Below are positions 1-8,928 of a stretch of 47,067 nt of DNA, piece after piece (the stretch's first letter is position 1; each line of letters starts with the position of its first letter). Source of the stretch: an uncultured Bacteroidales bacterium (lineage in GTDB: Bacteria > Bacteroidota > Bacteroidia > Bacteroidales > Bacteroidaceae); NCBI GenBank assembly GCA_902770725.1, contig CACXUA010000019.1, forward strand, positions 1 to 47,067. Direction: 5' to 3'. The notes below the pieces were generated by a model. It did no database searches. It had not been told where the DNA came from and saw nothing but the letters and a program-made list of their open reading frames with translations. The position numbers and the translations under genes are program-made.

Positions 1-662
1 CCCAGACGAATAACGGCGATGTTGCCGTCCTCCAGATAGACTACTTTGTCCGTATAGTCTATGATAGGACTTGCGTCTGAGCCTAAGAAGAACTCATCCT
101 TGCCGATGCCTACCACCAGCGGACTCTGCTTGCGTGCCGCGATGATTTGGCGAGGGTCGCGCTTGTCGATGATGGCAATAGCGTAGGCTCCAATCACTTG
201 ATGGAGCGCCACCTGCACGGCTTCGACGAGCGACAGGTTCTTCTTCACCATGATGTACTCCACGAGTTGCACAAGCACCTCCGTATCGGTGTCGCTCTTG
301 AACTCCACGCCTTTCGCCTGAAGCTGCGTCTTGATGTCGGCATAATTCTCTATGATGCCATTATGGATGATGGCAAGATTGCGAGTGCTCGAATAGTGGG
401 GATGAGCGTTGCGCGCCGACGGTTCGCCATGCGTTGCCCATCGTGTATGAGCGATGCCTACGCAGCCCGACACGTCCTTATCGCTGCAATACTCGGTCAG
501 GTTGTCAACCTTACCTTTTGCCTTATAAACATTGAGATCGCCACTGTCGCTAATCATTGCCACGCCGGCGCTGTCATAGCCACGATACTCTAAGCGCTTC
601 AGACCCTTAATTAAAATAGGATAGGCTTTCTTCGAGCCTATGTAACCTACAATTCCACACAT
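1..662 (-). CDS. glmS: Glutamine--fructose-6-phosphate aminotransferase (partial, N-terminal part)
   Basis: The reverse strand from 662 reads MCGIVGYIGSKKAYPI, the classic GlmS start with the catalytic Cys at position 2 exposed after Met removal. About 220 codons are present, and the gene runs off the left edge, so the C-terminal isomerase domains are not visible. The glutaminase-domain signatures are clear: LEYRGYDSAG, HTRWATHGEPS, and NAHPH followed by HNGIIENY. GlmS converts fructose-6-phosphate and glutamine to glucosamine-6-phosphate, the first committed step to UDP-GlcNAc for peptidoglycan and LPS. It is the last visible gene of a minus-strand run (glnB, amtB, barrel protein, pyrG, purF-like, glmS) rich in glutamine amidotransferases. 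A 65-bp gap separates it from the purF-like gene and holds a copy of the 29-bp word repeat. Confidence 0.96.
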   Translation of the reverse strand, partial: MCGIVGYIGSKKAYPILIKGLKRLEYRGYDSAGVAMISDSGDLNVYKAKGKVDNLTEYCSDKDVSGCVGIAHTRWATHGEPSARNAHPHYSSTRNLAIIHNGIIENYADIKTQLQAKGVEFKSDTDTEVLVQLVEYIMVKKNLSLVEAVQVALHQVIGAYAIAIIDKRDPRQIIAARKQSPLVVGIGKDEFFLGSDASPIIDYTDKVVYLEDGNIAVIRL

Positions 663-669
663 GATGTCA

Positions 670-698
670 TTTACTATTTGACGATTTACTATTTACGA
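670..698. repeat. 29-bp word repeat, copy 1
   Basis: Reading + strand, the stretch is TTTACTA, TTTGACGA, TTTACTA, TTTACGA: three 7-mers with one 8-mer in second place. It sits in the short gap between the purF-like gene and glmS. The same order of words recurs at 8900-8928, 13415-13443, 13523-13551 and 32664-32692 with different bases at one variable position per word. Confidence 0.8.
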
Positions 699-727
699 TT
701 TAATAGTTCTCCAACTTTAATGGGGAG

Positions 728-2482
728 TCAGAGAGGGCTGTTGGTGTTTTTTCTATATTTCACAAATGCCTGGTTCACGAGGCGGTTGCCACCTGGAGTG
801 GGATAACGTCCGGTGAAGTACCAGTCGCCTTGATGGTCGGGGCAAGCGGCGTGCAGGCCTTCGATTGTTTGAAAGACGAACTCGACGGGGGCTTGCATCC
901 CTGCCGGACGAAGCATCTCGGCCATCTTTTGGTTGATTTCTTCTATGCTGAAAGGCTTGTAGATGGCGCTGACACAATTGGTCTGCTCTGCTGTAGGCTT
1001 GCGGAGCTCTGCAAGACAAGCCTCGTATGTGTCTGTAATTAACTGCCACATGCCACGCTCTTCAATGAGGGCGATAGTAGCACGAAAAGCGCAGAACTCC
1101 TCCAGACGCGCCATGTCGATGCCATAGTAGTCGGGGTAGCGAATCTGCGGAGAACTGCTGACCATCACTATCTTCTTGGGGTGCAAGCGGTCGAGTATCT
1201 TGAAGATGCTTTCCTTCAATGTGGTGCCTCGAACAATGGAATCGTCGATGATGACGAGGTTGTCTTCATAGGGCCGCAGGGAACCGTATGTGATGTCATA
1301 GACGTGCGAGGCGAGGTCGTTGCGTGAGCCTGCTTCCGTGATGAAGGTGCGCAGTTTGATATCTTTCCATGCAACCTTCTCGCTGCGAACGTTGAGCCCT
1401 TGACTTCGCAGGCCCTCCATCATGCCGTAGAAGGCTACTTCTGCTGTGTTGGGGATAAAGGAGAAGACGGTGTGCTCGGTATCTCCGTCGATGGCTTTGA
1501 GAATGGGTGCTGTGAGCTGCTGGCCAAGTTGCTTGCGCTCGTGGTAAATGTCGCGGTCGGAACCTCGGCTGAAGTAGATGCGCTCGAAGGAACAACGGCT
1601 TTGTTGCTTTGCCTCCAAGATGGTTTCCACTGCAGAGCTGCCGTCCTTGTGTACGATGAGTGCCTTGCCTGCCGGTAATTCCTGAACGTCTTCACATGCG
1701 AGGTCAAAGGTTGTTTGCAATACAGCACGCTCGCTTGCTACGGCAATCACTTCGTCATCCTTGTGGTAGAAGGCAGGCCGTATGCCCCAAGGGTCGCGCA
1801 TGGCAAACATCTCGCCGCTGCCAGTCATGCCGCACATCACGTAGCCGCCGTCGTAGTCCGCCATCGTGGTACGTAGCACATTTGCCATCTGCACATTGTC
1901 TTCTATATAATGAGTAATGTCTGTGCCTTCCAACCCTTTCTGTTTGGCCTCGACGAACAGGCGTTCTACTTCCCTGTCCAGCCGATGCCCCATCAGTTCG
2001 AGCGTGATATACGAGTCGCTGTAGATGCGTGGGGACTGTCCTTGCTTAACAATCTTCTCGAATATCTCTTCGATGTTCGTCATGTTGAAGTTGCCGCAAA
2101 GACAGAGGTTCTTGGCCCGCCAGTTGTTACGACGCAGGAAGGGATGCACATACTGAAGACCGCTCTTGCCAGTTGTGGAGTATCGTAGGTGTCCCATAAA
2201 GAGTTGGGCACTTGTCCATTCAGGCGTTACAAGGTCGAATATCTCCGTAATAGCGTCTTTGCCTAAAGCCTTTTCGCGAAACATGTACTCCGAGCCAACA
2301 GGTGCATTCATGTCAACGCAGGCAATACCTGCACCCTCTTGGCCGCGGTTATGCTGCTTCTCCATCATCAGATAGAGTTTGTTCAGGGCGTAGGACTGCG
2401 TGCCGTACTTCTGCTCGTAGTAGCTTTGGGGCTTCAAGAGCCTCACCAAAGCCACACCACATTCATGCTTCAATTGTTCCAT
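728..2482 (-). CDS. purF: Long amidophosphoribosyltransferase-type glutamine amidotransferase (PurF family)
   Basis: 584 residues with an N-terminal Ntn glutaminase domain followed by a phosphoribosyltransferase domain. The protein starts MEQLKHECGVALVRLL, so the catalytic Cys is residue 8 and would need removal of a seven-residue propeptide. The motif QHNRGQEGAGIA and the PRPP-binding loop VIIDDSIVRGTTL are intact. At the place where B. subtilis-type PurF carries an Fe-S ligand Cys before FYGID, this protein has YPDYYGID, so it resembles the cluster-free E. coli type there. Family PurF transfers glutamine nitrogen to PRPP in the first step of purine synthesis. The protein is longer than typical PurF (about 470-505 residues), and Bacteroidales often seem to have a shorter PurF as well, so it may be a paralogue with a specialised role. 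Its ATG is one base after the pyrG stop, which implies translational coupling. Confidence 0.85.
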   Translation of the reverse strand: MEQLKHECGVALVRLLKPQSYYEQKYGTQSYALNKLYLMMEKQHNRGQEGAGIACVDMNAPVGSEYMFREKALGKDAITEIFDLVTPEWTSAQLFMGHLRYSTTGKSGLQYVHPFLRRNNWRAKNLCLCGNFNMTNIEEIFEKIVKQGQSPRIYSDSYITLELMGHRLDREVERLFVEAKQKGLEGTDITHYIEDNVQMANVLRTTMADYDGGYVMCGMTGSGEMFAMRDPWGIRPAFYHKDDEVIAVASERAVLQTTFDLACEDVQELPAGKALIVHKDGSSAVETILEAKQQSRCSFERIYFSRGSDRDIYHERKQLGQQLTAPILKAIDGDTEHTVFSFIPNTAEVAFYGMMEGLRSQGLNVRSEKVAWKDIKLRTFITEAGSRNDLASHVYDITYGSLRPYEDNLVIIDDSIVRGTTLKESIFKILDRLHPKKIVMVSSSPQIRYPDYYGIDMARLEEFCAFRATIALIEERGMWQLITDTYEACLAELRKPTAEQTNCVSAIYKPFSIEEINQKMAEMLRPAGMQAPVEFVFQTIEGLHAACPDHQGDWYFTGRYPTPGGNRLVNQAFVKYRKNTNSPL

Positions 2483-2483
2483 T

Positions 2484-4166
<1,683 letters not shown>

Positions 4167-4169
4167 TTA

Positions 4170-4856
4170 TTAAATAGAGAATGATGTTCCGAAGATGAAG
4201 TAGAGCTTCTCGGCACGTGGATTGCCCGTCAGACCCGCAAATACCGGCAGATGCCACTTCTGCTTGATGACGAAGTCCTTGGTGGCTTTCAGCGATATGT
4301 TCGTGACGGCGAAGCCATTCGTATCGTAGAACGACGTTTGATACGGCACGGCTCCGAAGGTAGCTTCCCAGTCAAGTCCGCCGAGACGGAACGGAGCGGT
4401 CAGTTCGAAGTAACTGCTGTAGGCCCGTTTCCCGCTGGAAGTCGTTCCGTCGTTGCCGCCGAAGTTCGTGAACCACTGCACGCTGAGGAAGCCGAAGTCA
4501 TAGCCTAAGTTGGCTTCCCAGACGTGAGTTGTCTCGTGAGCTCCGTAGTGGAAATAGTTGCCTTCAGAGAACCAATAGTCGGTCAGACCCACGTTGAAGC
4601 CTTTCCATTCATAGGCCAAAGTGAAGTCAAGCTCTTTTGCATCGTCCGAATCGAAGCCGACGCTGCCCCATGAGGTCAGGCTCAGGCCTTTGTAATCGAT
4701 GCCAAGTGTGGGCTGCAGGCTGACGTTGCCAAGCTTCTGACCACGCCAGATGTACTGGCTGACGAAGTCGCAACCTATCGTTGCACCTACTTTATCCTGT
4801 GCCACTGCCGCAGTCATGCAGACTGCCGACAGCATTATAATTACCAATCTTTTCAT
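4170..4856 (-). CDS. Predicted outer-membrane beta-barrel protein (TorF/putative-porin-like)
   Basis: 228 residues. The protein starts with a Sec signal peptide, MKRLVIIMLSAVCMTAAVAQ, with likely cleavage after AVAQ. The mature part has short alternating strands rich in Trp/Tyr/Gly (for example YIWRGQKLGNVSLQPTLG) and ends FIFGTSFSI, a hydrophobic terminal strand usual for barrels. No enzymatic motif is visible. It resembles the small putative porins that often accompany nitrogen or metabolite transport genes, but the family assignment is from general appearance only. Its place after glnB and amtB suggests it helps ammonium or another small solute cross the outer membrane. An array of 22-bp repeats separates it from amtB, so it may be partly uncoupled from the upstream operon. 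Confidence 0.65.
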   Translation of the reverse strand: MKRLVIIMLSAVCMTAAVAQDKVGATIGCDFVSQYIWRGQKLGNVSLQPTLGIDYKGLSLTSWGSVGFDSDDAKELDFTLAYEWKGFNVGLTDYWFSEGNYFHYGAHETTHVWEANLGYDFGFLSVQWFTNFGGNDGTTSSGKRAYSSYFELTAPFRLGGLDWEATFGAVPYQTSFYDTNGFAVTNISLKATKDFVIKQKWHLPVFAGLTGNPRAEKLYFIFGTSFSI

Positions 4857-4897
4857 GTTCTTTTTATGTTTGATGTGTTTGTCGTGAATAAACCACT

Positions 4898-4980
4898 AAC
4901 GTGTAGTTTGTCATTTACCAACGTGTAGTTTGCCATTTACTAACGTGTAGTTTGCCATTTACTAACGTGTAGTTTTTCTA
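4898..4980. repeat. 22-bp repeat array A (3' of amtB)
   Basis: Four units start at 4898, 4920, 4942 and 4964, exactly 22 bp apart. Each begins AACGTGTAGTTTG; two are identical and the last decays after AACGTGTAGTTT. The array begins one base beyond the amtB stop and fills the gap to the barrel-protein gene. CGTG at unit positions 3-6 and the 22-bp spacing are shared with the arrays at 35167-35350 and 41468-41629; the right half of the unit differs. Confidence 0.85.
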
Positions 4981-4981
4981 T

Positions 4982-6235
4982 TTAATTGTAACATGTTTCT
5001 CCGTGTTCGTAAACATCCAGTCCTTCATCCTCGATGCGGGCATCGACGCGAAGGCCGTGGATCTTCTTGATGGCATAGAAAAGCAGGATGCCACAAGCGG
5101 CTGCCCAGAGGTCGATGACAAGTATGCCGAAGGCTTCTGCAGCAAAGAATCCCCAGCCGTGGCCGTAGAAAGCGCCATTGGTTGTGGAGAGCAGACCTGT
5201 CAGCAAAGTGCCAAGGATGCCGCAGACACCGTGTACGGAGCTTGCGCCAACAGGGTCGTCGATGTGCAGGACGTGGTCAATGAACTCAATGGAATAGACA
5301 AGTATGGTGCCACACACAAGTCCGACGACCACTGCTCCGATGGGCGAAACGAGGTCGCAACCGGCAGTGATGCCCACCAGACCAGCTAAGACGCCGTTCA
5401 GCATCAGCGAGAACGAGGGCTTGCGATACCTCAGCCAAGTGACGAACATAGTTGCCACACCACCGGCAGCTGCGGCAAGATTGGTCGTCAGCAACACGTG
5501 GCAAATAGCCGTGCGGTTGACTTCGCCCGAAGCAGCCAGCTGTGAACCTGGGTTGAAACCAAACCATCCGAGCCAAAGTATGAACACTCCGAGGGCGGCC
5601 AACGTCAGTGAATGACCCGGAATGGCACGGCTGCTGCCGTCCTTTGCATACTTGCCACGACGTGGCCCCAGTGCCAAGGCACCAATCAATGCCAGCACAC
5701 CTCCCACACTATGCACGATGGCAGAGCCTGCGAAGTCGTGGAAAACATCTCCGAACGTGCTCATCATGAACCCGTCGGCTGCATCGTTGCACAGCCATCC
5801 ACCACCCCATGTCCAGTGACCTTCCACTGGGTAGATGAGCAGCGAAATGACCGCACTGTAGATGACGTACATGGAGAATTTGGTCCTTTCGGCCATAGCT
5901 CCACTGACAATCGTTGCAGCCGTGGCACAAAAGACCGTTTCAAACATCAGGAAACCTTCAACAGGAAGTTCTCCCTGATAGAAGGAAAGGTCCCCCCAGT
6001 TAGGCATTCCGATGAAGCCTGCGCCGTCGGAACCGAACATGAATCCAAAGCCCACGAACCAGAAGAGCAGTGAGCCGAACATGAAATCTACGAAGTTCTT
6101 GAACAGGATGTTAGCGGTGTTCTTGCCGCGTGTGAAGCCTGCTTCGCACAAGGCAAAGCCCGGCTGCATCCAGAAAACAAGCATGGCTGCCAACAGCATC
6201 CATACAGTATCGAGTGAAAGTGCAATGTCGTTCAT
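4982..6235 (-). CDS. amtB: Ammonium transporter
   Basis: 417 residues with about eleven hydrophobic segments and no obvious cleavable signal. Amt/MEP signatures are present: the region FAGSAIVHSVGG and the later SSVHGVCGILG hold the two pore histidines, DFMFGSLLFWFVGFG is the Phe-rich early helix, and LGWFGFNPGS is a family motif. It conducts ammonium across the inner membrane and is normally gated by direct binding of P-II. The gene starts 30 bp after the end of glnB, the standard glnK-amtB pairing. The cytoplasmic tail RIEDEGLDVYEHGE is short. Confidence 0.97.
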   Translation of the reverse strand: MNDIALSLDTVWMLLAAMLVFWMQPGFALCEAGFTRGKNTANILFKNFVDFMFGSLLFWFVGFGFMFGSDGAGFIGMPNWGDLSFYQGELPVEGFLMFETVFCATAATIVSGAMAERTKFSMYVIYSAVISLLIYPVEGHWTWGGGWLCNDAADGFMMSTFGDVFHDFAGSAIVHSVGGVLALIGALALGPRRGKYAKDGSSRAIPGHSLTLAALGVFILWLGWFGFNPGSQLAASGEVNRTAICHVLLTTNLAAAAGGVATMFVTWLRYRKPSFSLMLNGVLAGLVGITAGCDLVSPIGAVVVGLVCGTILVYSIEFIDHVLHIDDPVGASSVHGVCGILGTLLTGLLSTTNGAFYGHGWGFFAAEAFGILVIDLWAAACGILLFYAIKKIHGLRVDARIEDEGLDVYEHGETCYN

Positions 6236-6265
6236 AATAATAATGTGTCATTTGTCGTTATCCTA

Positions 6266-6613
6266 TTATTTCTTATCTCTAAGCACAGTGTCCCCGTGCT
6301 CTCCAGTGCGGATGCTCCACGTGTCGATTACGTCGCTGACAAAGATGCGACCGTCGCCGACTTCGCCCGTGTGAGCAGTCTCAATAATAACTTTTACCGT
6401 AGGCTCCACAAACTGGTCGCGGCAAACAATGGTCAATGCCACACGCTCGATGACATCCGTCGAATACTGGACGCCACGATAGACGCGTTCTTGTCGGCTC
6501 TGACCGATGCCGTGTACGTCGTGATACTCAAACCAATCAATGTCCGAAGAAAGCAAGGCTTCCTTGACATCTTCGAACTTGGTCTTCCTGATGATTGCTT
6601 CAATCTTCTTCAT
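6266..6613 (-). CDS. glnB: Nitrogen regulatory protein P-II
   Basis: 115 residues starting MKKIEAIIRKTKFEDVKEAL. The T-loop region reads GIGQSRQERVYRGVQYSTD and keeps the Tyr of the YRG motif that is uridylylated in enterobacteria. The B-loop region VIIETAHTGEVGDGRIFV is canonical for ATP and 2-oxoglutarate binding. The trimer would sense 2-oxoglutarate, ATP and ADP and block AmtB. It is the first gene of the minus-strand nitrogen operon and could equally be called glnK because of the amtB pairing. Its promoter region is shared with the divergent dapF-dapL-gltB-gltD operon. Confidence 0.96.
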   Translation of the reverse strand: MKKIEAIIRKTKFEDVKEALLSSDIDWFEYHDVHGIGQSRQERVYRGVQYSTDVIERVALTIVCRDQFVEPTVKVIIETAHTGEVGDGRIFVSDVIDTWSIRTGEHGDTVLRDKK

Positions 6614-6669
6614 ACATTAAACTGTAATTAAATGAGCGTCCTATGTGTCACATTGCAATGTTTCGCCTG

Positions 6670-6677
6670 CAAAGGTA
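6670..6677 (-). promoter_or_regulatory. Bacteroidetes -7 element for glnB-amtB operon
   Basis: On the minus strand the sequence is TACCTTTG, matching TAnnTTTG. It lies 57 bp upstream of the glnB ATG. No well-spaced -33 TTTG is evident. Confidence 0.55.
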
Positions 6678-6815
6678 AGACAAAACGTTAGATTGATTGC
6701 AATAAATCGACCAAAAAGTAATCAAAACACACGCAACTATTGATATATGTCAATAATTAAAGCCACGAAGGTGTGTTTTTGCTGCTTTACCGATGTTTAT
6801 TTGTTCAAAACGATA

Positions 6816-6823
6816 TATCTTTG
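6816..6823 (+). promoter_or_regulatory. Bacteroidetes -7 element for dapF-dapL-gltB-gltD
   Basis: TATCTTTG matches TAnnTTTG and is 49 bp ahead of the dapF ATG. The intergenic region from 6614 to 6872 serves both divergent nitrogen operons and is the natural place for nitrogen-responsive control. I see no clear operator in it. Confidence 0.6.
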
Positions 6824-6872
6824 CAACAGAAACAGACAGAATGACAGCAAAAGATACTAAAATGGTTGCAAA

Positions 6873-7688
6873 ATGAAACAAAAGATACACTTCACGAAGA
6901 TGCACGGCTGCGGTAACGACTATATCTATATTGATACATTATTATATAATATAGAAGAGCCGTCGGAGATGGCACGTCTGTGGAGCGACCGGCACAAAGG
7001 CATCGGTTCAGATGGCTTGGTGCTGATTGGGAAGTCGCCGATGCCCGAAGCAGACTTCACGATGCGTATCTTCAATGCCGACGGCTCGGAAGCCATGATG
7101 TGCGGCAATGCCTGTCGCTGCATCGGGAAGTATCTTTATGAAAAAGGATTGACGAACAAGACGGAGATTCGCTTGCTCACGCTCTCTGGAGTGAAAGTTC
7201 TCGATTTGCATATAAAAGATGCCATCGTGGAAAGCGTGACGGTCGATATGGGTGAGCCGGTCTTCGAGAATGAGACACAGTTCAATCCTGTTGGAATAGA
7301 CCTGCCACGAGGGTGCTTCGTGGGTATGGGCAACCCTCATTATGTCGTCTTCGTGGGCGATGTGGAACATACTGATGTCGCGGGCAGAGGTTTGCGACTG
7401 GAACACCACCCTGCGTTTCCTGAACGCGCTAACATCGAATTTGCTGAAATGCGTCCTGACGGCATTCGAGTGCGCGTTTGGGAGCGCGGAAGTGGTATCA
7501 CGATGGCATGTGGCACAGGAGCCTGTGCCGTGGCTGTGGCAGCCTGCAAGACTGGACGAGGAGACAGGACGAGTCGCATCATCATGGACGGCGGCACGCT
7601 CGATGTCGAATGGCGAGAGCAAGACAATCATGTCTATCTTACTGGCCCGGCAGAGTTCGTGTTTGAAGGAGAAATTAATCTGTCGTAA
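6873..7688 (+). CDS. dapF: Diaminopimelate epimerase
   Basis: 271 residues starting MKQKIHFTKMHGCGNDYIYID. Both active-site cysteines are in family context: MMCGNACRC in the first half and ITMACGTGACAVA in the second. It interconverts LL- and meso-diaminopimelate for lysine and peptidoglycan synthesis in the cytoplasm. The downstream gene is dapL, which supplies its substrate in one step from tetrahydrodipicolinate, so the pair forms the short diaminopimelate aminotransferase pathway. The 57-bp gap to dapL is made of near-repeats of ATAACGA. Confidence 0.97.
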   Translation: MKQKIHFTKMHGCGNDYIYIDTLLYNIEEPSEMARLWSDRHKGIGSDGLVLIGKSPMPEADFTMRIFNADGSEAMMCGNACRCIGKYLYEKGLTNKTEIRLLTLSGVKVLDLHIKDAIVESVTVDMGEPVFENETQFNPVGIDLPRGCFVGMGNPHYVVFVGDVEHTDVAGRGLRLEHHPAFPERANIEFAEMRPDGIRVRVWERGSGITMACGTGACAVAVAACKTGRGDRTSRIIMDGGTLDVEWREQDNHVYLTGPAEFVFEGEINLS

Positions 7689-7745
7689 TAACGAAATATC
7701 GTAATAACGTTATAACGAGATAACGAAACAACATCATAACTCATC

Positions 7746-8912
7746 ATGATTAACGAGAATTTCTTGAAGCTATCCGGGTCCTATCTCTTTACCGAGATTG
7801 CTCGGAAGGTGAATGCTTATAAGGAGGAACATCCGAAGGCAGACGTCATCAGCCTCGGCATAGGTGATGTGACGCAGCCACTCGCCCCGGCAGTCATCGA
7901 GGCATTGCACAAGGCGACGGACGAAATGGCTATAGCTACAACATTTCGCGGCTATGGTCCTGAACGAGGCTACGACTTCCTGCGTGAAGCCATCGTAGAG
8001 AATGATTTCCGTTCAAGAGGCATAGACATCGAGGCAGACGAAGTGTTCGTCAGCGACGGCGCAAAGAGTGACACAGGAAACTTTCAGGAACTACTCTCCA
8101 GGGATTGTGTGGTAGCCGTTACAGACCCAGTCTATCCGGTATATATTGATGCCAACACGATGGCGGGAAGAAAGATTATCAAGCTTCCCTGTACGGCAGA
8201 GAATGGCTTCGTGCCTGAGTTGCCGAGCAAGCATGTTGACGTCATCTACCTATGTTACCCAAACAATCCGACGGGCACGACACTCAACAGAGAACAGCTG
8301 AAAGTGTGGGTGGATTATGCCATTCGCGAGAATGCGCTTATCTTCTATGATGCGGCTTACGAGGCTTATATACAAAGCGAAGACGTACCTCACAGCATCT
8401 ACGAGATTCCTGACGCGAAGCAATGTGCTGTGGAGTTCCACTCATATTCCAAGACGGCAGGCTTCACCGGCATCCGATGCGGATATACCATAGTTCAAAA
8501 GGCATTAAGGTTGCCACTCAACAAACTTTGGAACCGCCGTCAATCGACGAAATTCAATGGCACAAGCTATCTTGCCCAGAGAGCTGCCGAAGCTATATAT
8601 ACACCTGAAGGCAAGCAACAAATAAAGGCCACGATTGCCTACTATATGGAGAATGCACGCATGATGCGAGAAGCGTTGACAGGAATGGGTTTCAAGGTCT
8701 ATGGCGGCATAGATGCACCTTATTTATGGACTCAGACACCTGACAGCATGACGTCTTGGGAATTCTTCGACTGGATGCTTCATTCTGCACATGTAGTCTG
8801 CACTCCAGGCGTTGGTTTTGGTGCCCAGGGAGAAGGCTACGTGCGACTCACAGCCTTTGGAACACATGAGAATACAGAAAAGGCACTTCGCCGAATTGAT
8901 AGTAAATTGTAA
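7746..8912 (+). CDS. dapL: LL-diaminopimelate aminotransferase
   Basis: 388 residues, slightly shorter than the usual about 410. It is a PLP-dependent fold-type I aminotransferase. It has the family start [14 protein letters not shown], the substrate region [24 protein letters not shown], and the PLP lysine in [15 protein letters not shown]. It transfers an amino group from glutamate to tetrahydrodipicolinate, giving LL-DAP directly. Glutamate dependence fits the placement immediately before gltB. The last codons, the stop, and the first base of the gltB start codon all lie inside a copy of the 29-bp word repeat. Confidence 0.96.
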   Translation: MINENFLKLSGSYLFTEIARKVNAYKEEHPKADVISLGIGDVTQPLAPAVIEALHKATDEMAIATTFRGYGPERGYDFLREAIVENDFRSRGIDIEADEVFVSDGAKSDTGNFQELLSRDCVVAVTDPVYPVYIDANTMAGRKIIKLPCTAENGFVPELPSKHVDVIYLCYPNNPTGTTLNREQLKVWVDYAIRENALIFYDAAYEAYIQSEDVPHSIYEIPDAKQCAVEFHSYSKTAGFTGIRCGYTIVQKALRLPLNKLWNRRQSTKFNGTSYLAQRAAEAIYTPEGKQQIKATIAYYMENARMMREALTGMGFKVYGGIDAPYLWTQTPDSMTSWEFFDWMLHSAHVVCTPGVGFGAQGEGYVRLTAFGTHENTEKALRRIDSKL

Positions 8913-8928
8913 ATCGTCAAATTGTAAA
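8900..8928. repeat. 29-bp word repeat, copy 2 (dapL end / gltB start)
   Basis: On the minus strand it reads TTTACAA, TTTGACGA, TTTACAA, TTTACTA. The element encodes the last residues and the TAA stop of dapL, fills the intergenic gap and supplies the A of the gltB ATG. Confidence 0.8.
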
